Shown here: one piece after another, positions 15,278 to 16,169 of the stretch
How positions within the stretch are numbered: the stretch's first letter is position 1
Layout: each line of letters opens with the position of its first letter
NCBI GenBank assembly: GCA_964495935.1
Contig: CAZBXQ010000071.1
Span: 1 to 16,169, forward strand
Origin: JAJYSO01 sp964495935
Lineage (GTDB): Bacteria; Bacteroidota; Bacteroidia; Flavobacteriales; Flavobacteriaceae
Direction: 5' to 3'
Length of the DNA: 16,169 bases
Translations under genes and position numbers: made by a program
Notes under the pieces: generated by a model
Databases searched by the model: none
What the model was told of the DNA's origin: nothing
The model's input: the letters and a program-made list of their open reading frames with translations, nothing else

Positions 15278-16169
15278 ATGGCGCGGATAACCATAAGACA
15301 TATAGCTGAGGCATTACATGTGTCCACTTCGACGGTATCAAAGGCACTTTCAGATAGCCATGAAATAAGTGATAAAACTAAAAATAAGATTATCCAGTAT
15401 GCTAAATCTCACCAGTATACTCCTAACCGGATAGCCAAAAATTTAAAAAAGGGCAAAACTAATACTCTGGGGATCGTCGTTTGTAGTTTGACGAACTCCT
15501 TTATGTCAGAAGTTATTGATGGTATTCAATCAACCTGTATGGAATTGGGCATTGATACGCTTATTGTACAGAGTCGTTATGATGTTAATCTCGAAAGAAA
15601 GTGTATCGAGAATTTATTGAATAAGGGGATTGATGGTTTGATGATTACCCCTTTGGAGCGGCATTCAAATTACGACTTGTTAAGTGAAGTGCAAAAGATA
15701 TATCCGGTGGTATTGTTTGATCGTATTCAGGGTTCTATTAATACCCATAAAATTGGGGTGGATAATGTGATGGGGGGATATCAGGGAACCAAACATCTGC
15801 TTAAAAGGGGAAATAAAAATATTCTTGCGATTTTGGCGGAAGGCTTGGGTGTTTGTCGACAACGATATAAGGGGTATTTATTAGCTTTGGATGAATACAG
15901 AAGGCCTATAAAAAGGGAAAATGTATTAACCGTCAGCCTAAGGGATAAAAAGCAGATGGATACCGAGATATTGCGGTTTGTAGAGAAGCATTTAAAAAAT
16001 ACTGAGGAATCTGTAGGGGTGTTTTGCGCAGCTGATACTATTTCGAATAGAATTCCCGGGATTCTTTATAAGGGTGAGGTAAAAGTTCCTGAGGATATTT
16101 CGATTGTCGGCTTTACCAATTCCACATACGCTTTTTCTTTGAATCCTCCACTGACTACCATCGTTCAGC
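15278..16169 (+). CDS. LacI-family transcriptional regulator, N-terminal 297 codons (cut by window edge)
   Basis: DNA-binding regulator expected to sense a sugar or sugar phosphate from the PUL and control the divergent operon. Seen: helix-turn-helix at residues 4-24 (TIRHIAEALHVSTSTVSKAL), the hinge region YTPNRIAKNLKKGKT (47-61) with Leu56 at the minor-groove position, then a periplasmic-binding-protein-like effector domain beginning NTLGIVV (62-68) with GIDGLMITP, VVLFDRI, and VPEDISIVGF near the end. The frame stays open to the right edge, about 40 residues short of the usual 330-345. Start: the ATG at 15278 begins MARITI, a standard LacI opening; the ATG at 15273 meets a stop after five codons. 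It is divergent from susC with the operator-like palindrome between them. Whether it represses or activates cannot be seen. Confidence 0.95.
   Translation, partial: MARITIRHIAEALHVSTSTVSKALSDSHEISDKTKNKIIQYAKSHQYTPNRIAKNLKKGKTNTLGIVVCSLTNSFMSEVIDGIQSTCMELGIDTLIVQSRYDVNLERKCIENLLNKGIDGLMITPLERHSNYDLLSEVQKIYPVVLFDRIQGSINTHKIGVDNVMGGYQGTKHLLKRGNKNILAILAEGLGVCRQRYKGYLLALDEYRRPIKRENVLTVSLRDKKQMDTEILRFVEKHLKNTEESVGVFCAADTISNRIPGILYKGEVKVPEDISIVGFTNSTYAFSLNPPLTTIVQ

Noticed and set aside
15680..15862. 60-codon minus-strand frame inside the LacI-type gene
   Set aside because: It is antisense to the effector-binding domain of the regulator, with no motif or start signal.

Overview
The window is AT-rich and reads as one polysaccharide utilization locus (PUL) from a Bacteroidota genome, most likely a flavobacterium. 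The evidence is an adjacent SusC/SusD pair, short lipoprotein signals, mostly no recognisable Shine-Dalgarno sequences, and tight head-to-tail gene packing. Genus cannot be read from the sequence alone.

Layout. Eleven genes lie on the minus strand and fill positions 1 to 15003. In transcription order they are: susC, susD, a FAS1/DNRLRE/CSPG-repeat lipoprotein, a GH16-like lipoprotein, nagB-type deaminase, a short GcnA/HexD-like GH20, a sodium/solute symporter (SSS), nagA-type deacetylase, a classical GH20 hexosaminidase, a UxuB-type SDR oxidoreductase, and uxuA, which is cut by the left edge. Gaps are mostly 3 to 50 bp and two junctions are ATGA overlaps, so a single operon is likely. A LacI-type regulator is divergent on the plus strand from 15278 and is cut by the right edge. 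The 274-bp divergent region carries a perfect 26-bp palindrome (15172-15197) that looks like a LacI-family operator. No RNA gene, transposon or CRISPR array was seen.

How the genes fit together. SusCD and the two surface-type lipoproteins would bind and import an oligosaccharide. The two GH20 enzymes would release terminal beta-linked GlcNAc (or GalNAc), and the symporter would carry a monosaccharide inward. NagA and NagB turn an N-acetylhexosamine-6-phosphate into a glycolytic sugar phosphate. UxuA and the SDR belong to the glucuronate branch (fructuronate, mannonate, 2-keto-3-deoxygluconate). The locus therefore points to a glycan holding both an amino sugar and a hexuronic acid, rather than plain chitin. 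Missing from the window are an amino-sugar kinase, a uronate isomerase, and an obvious endo-acting chitinase or polysaccharide lyase.

The least ordinary parts are the two non-standard lipoproteins downstream of susD (one with a TTG start), the matched pair of variant NagA and NagB sequences, and the strong operator palindrome.
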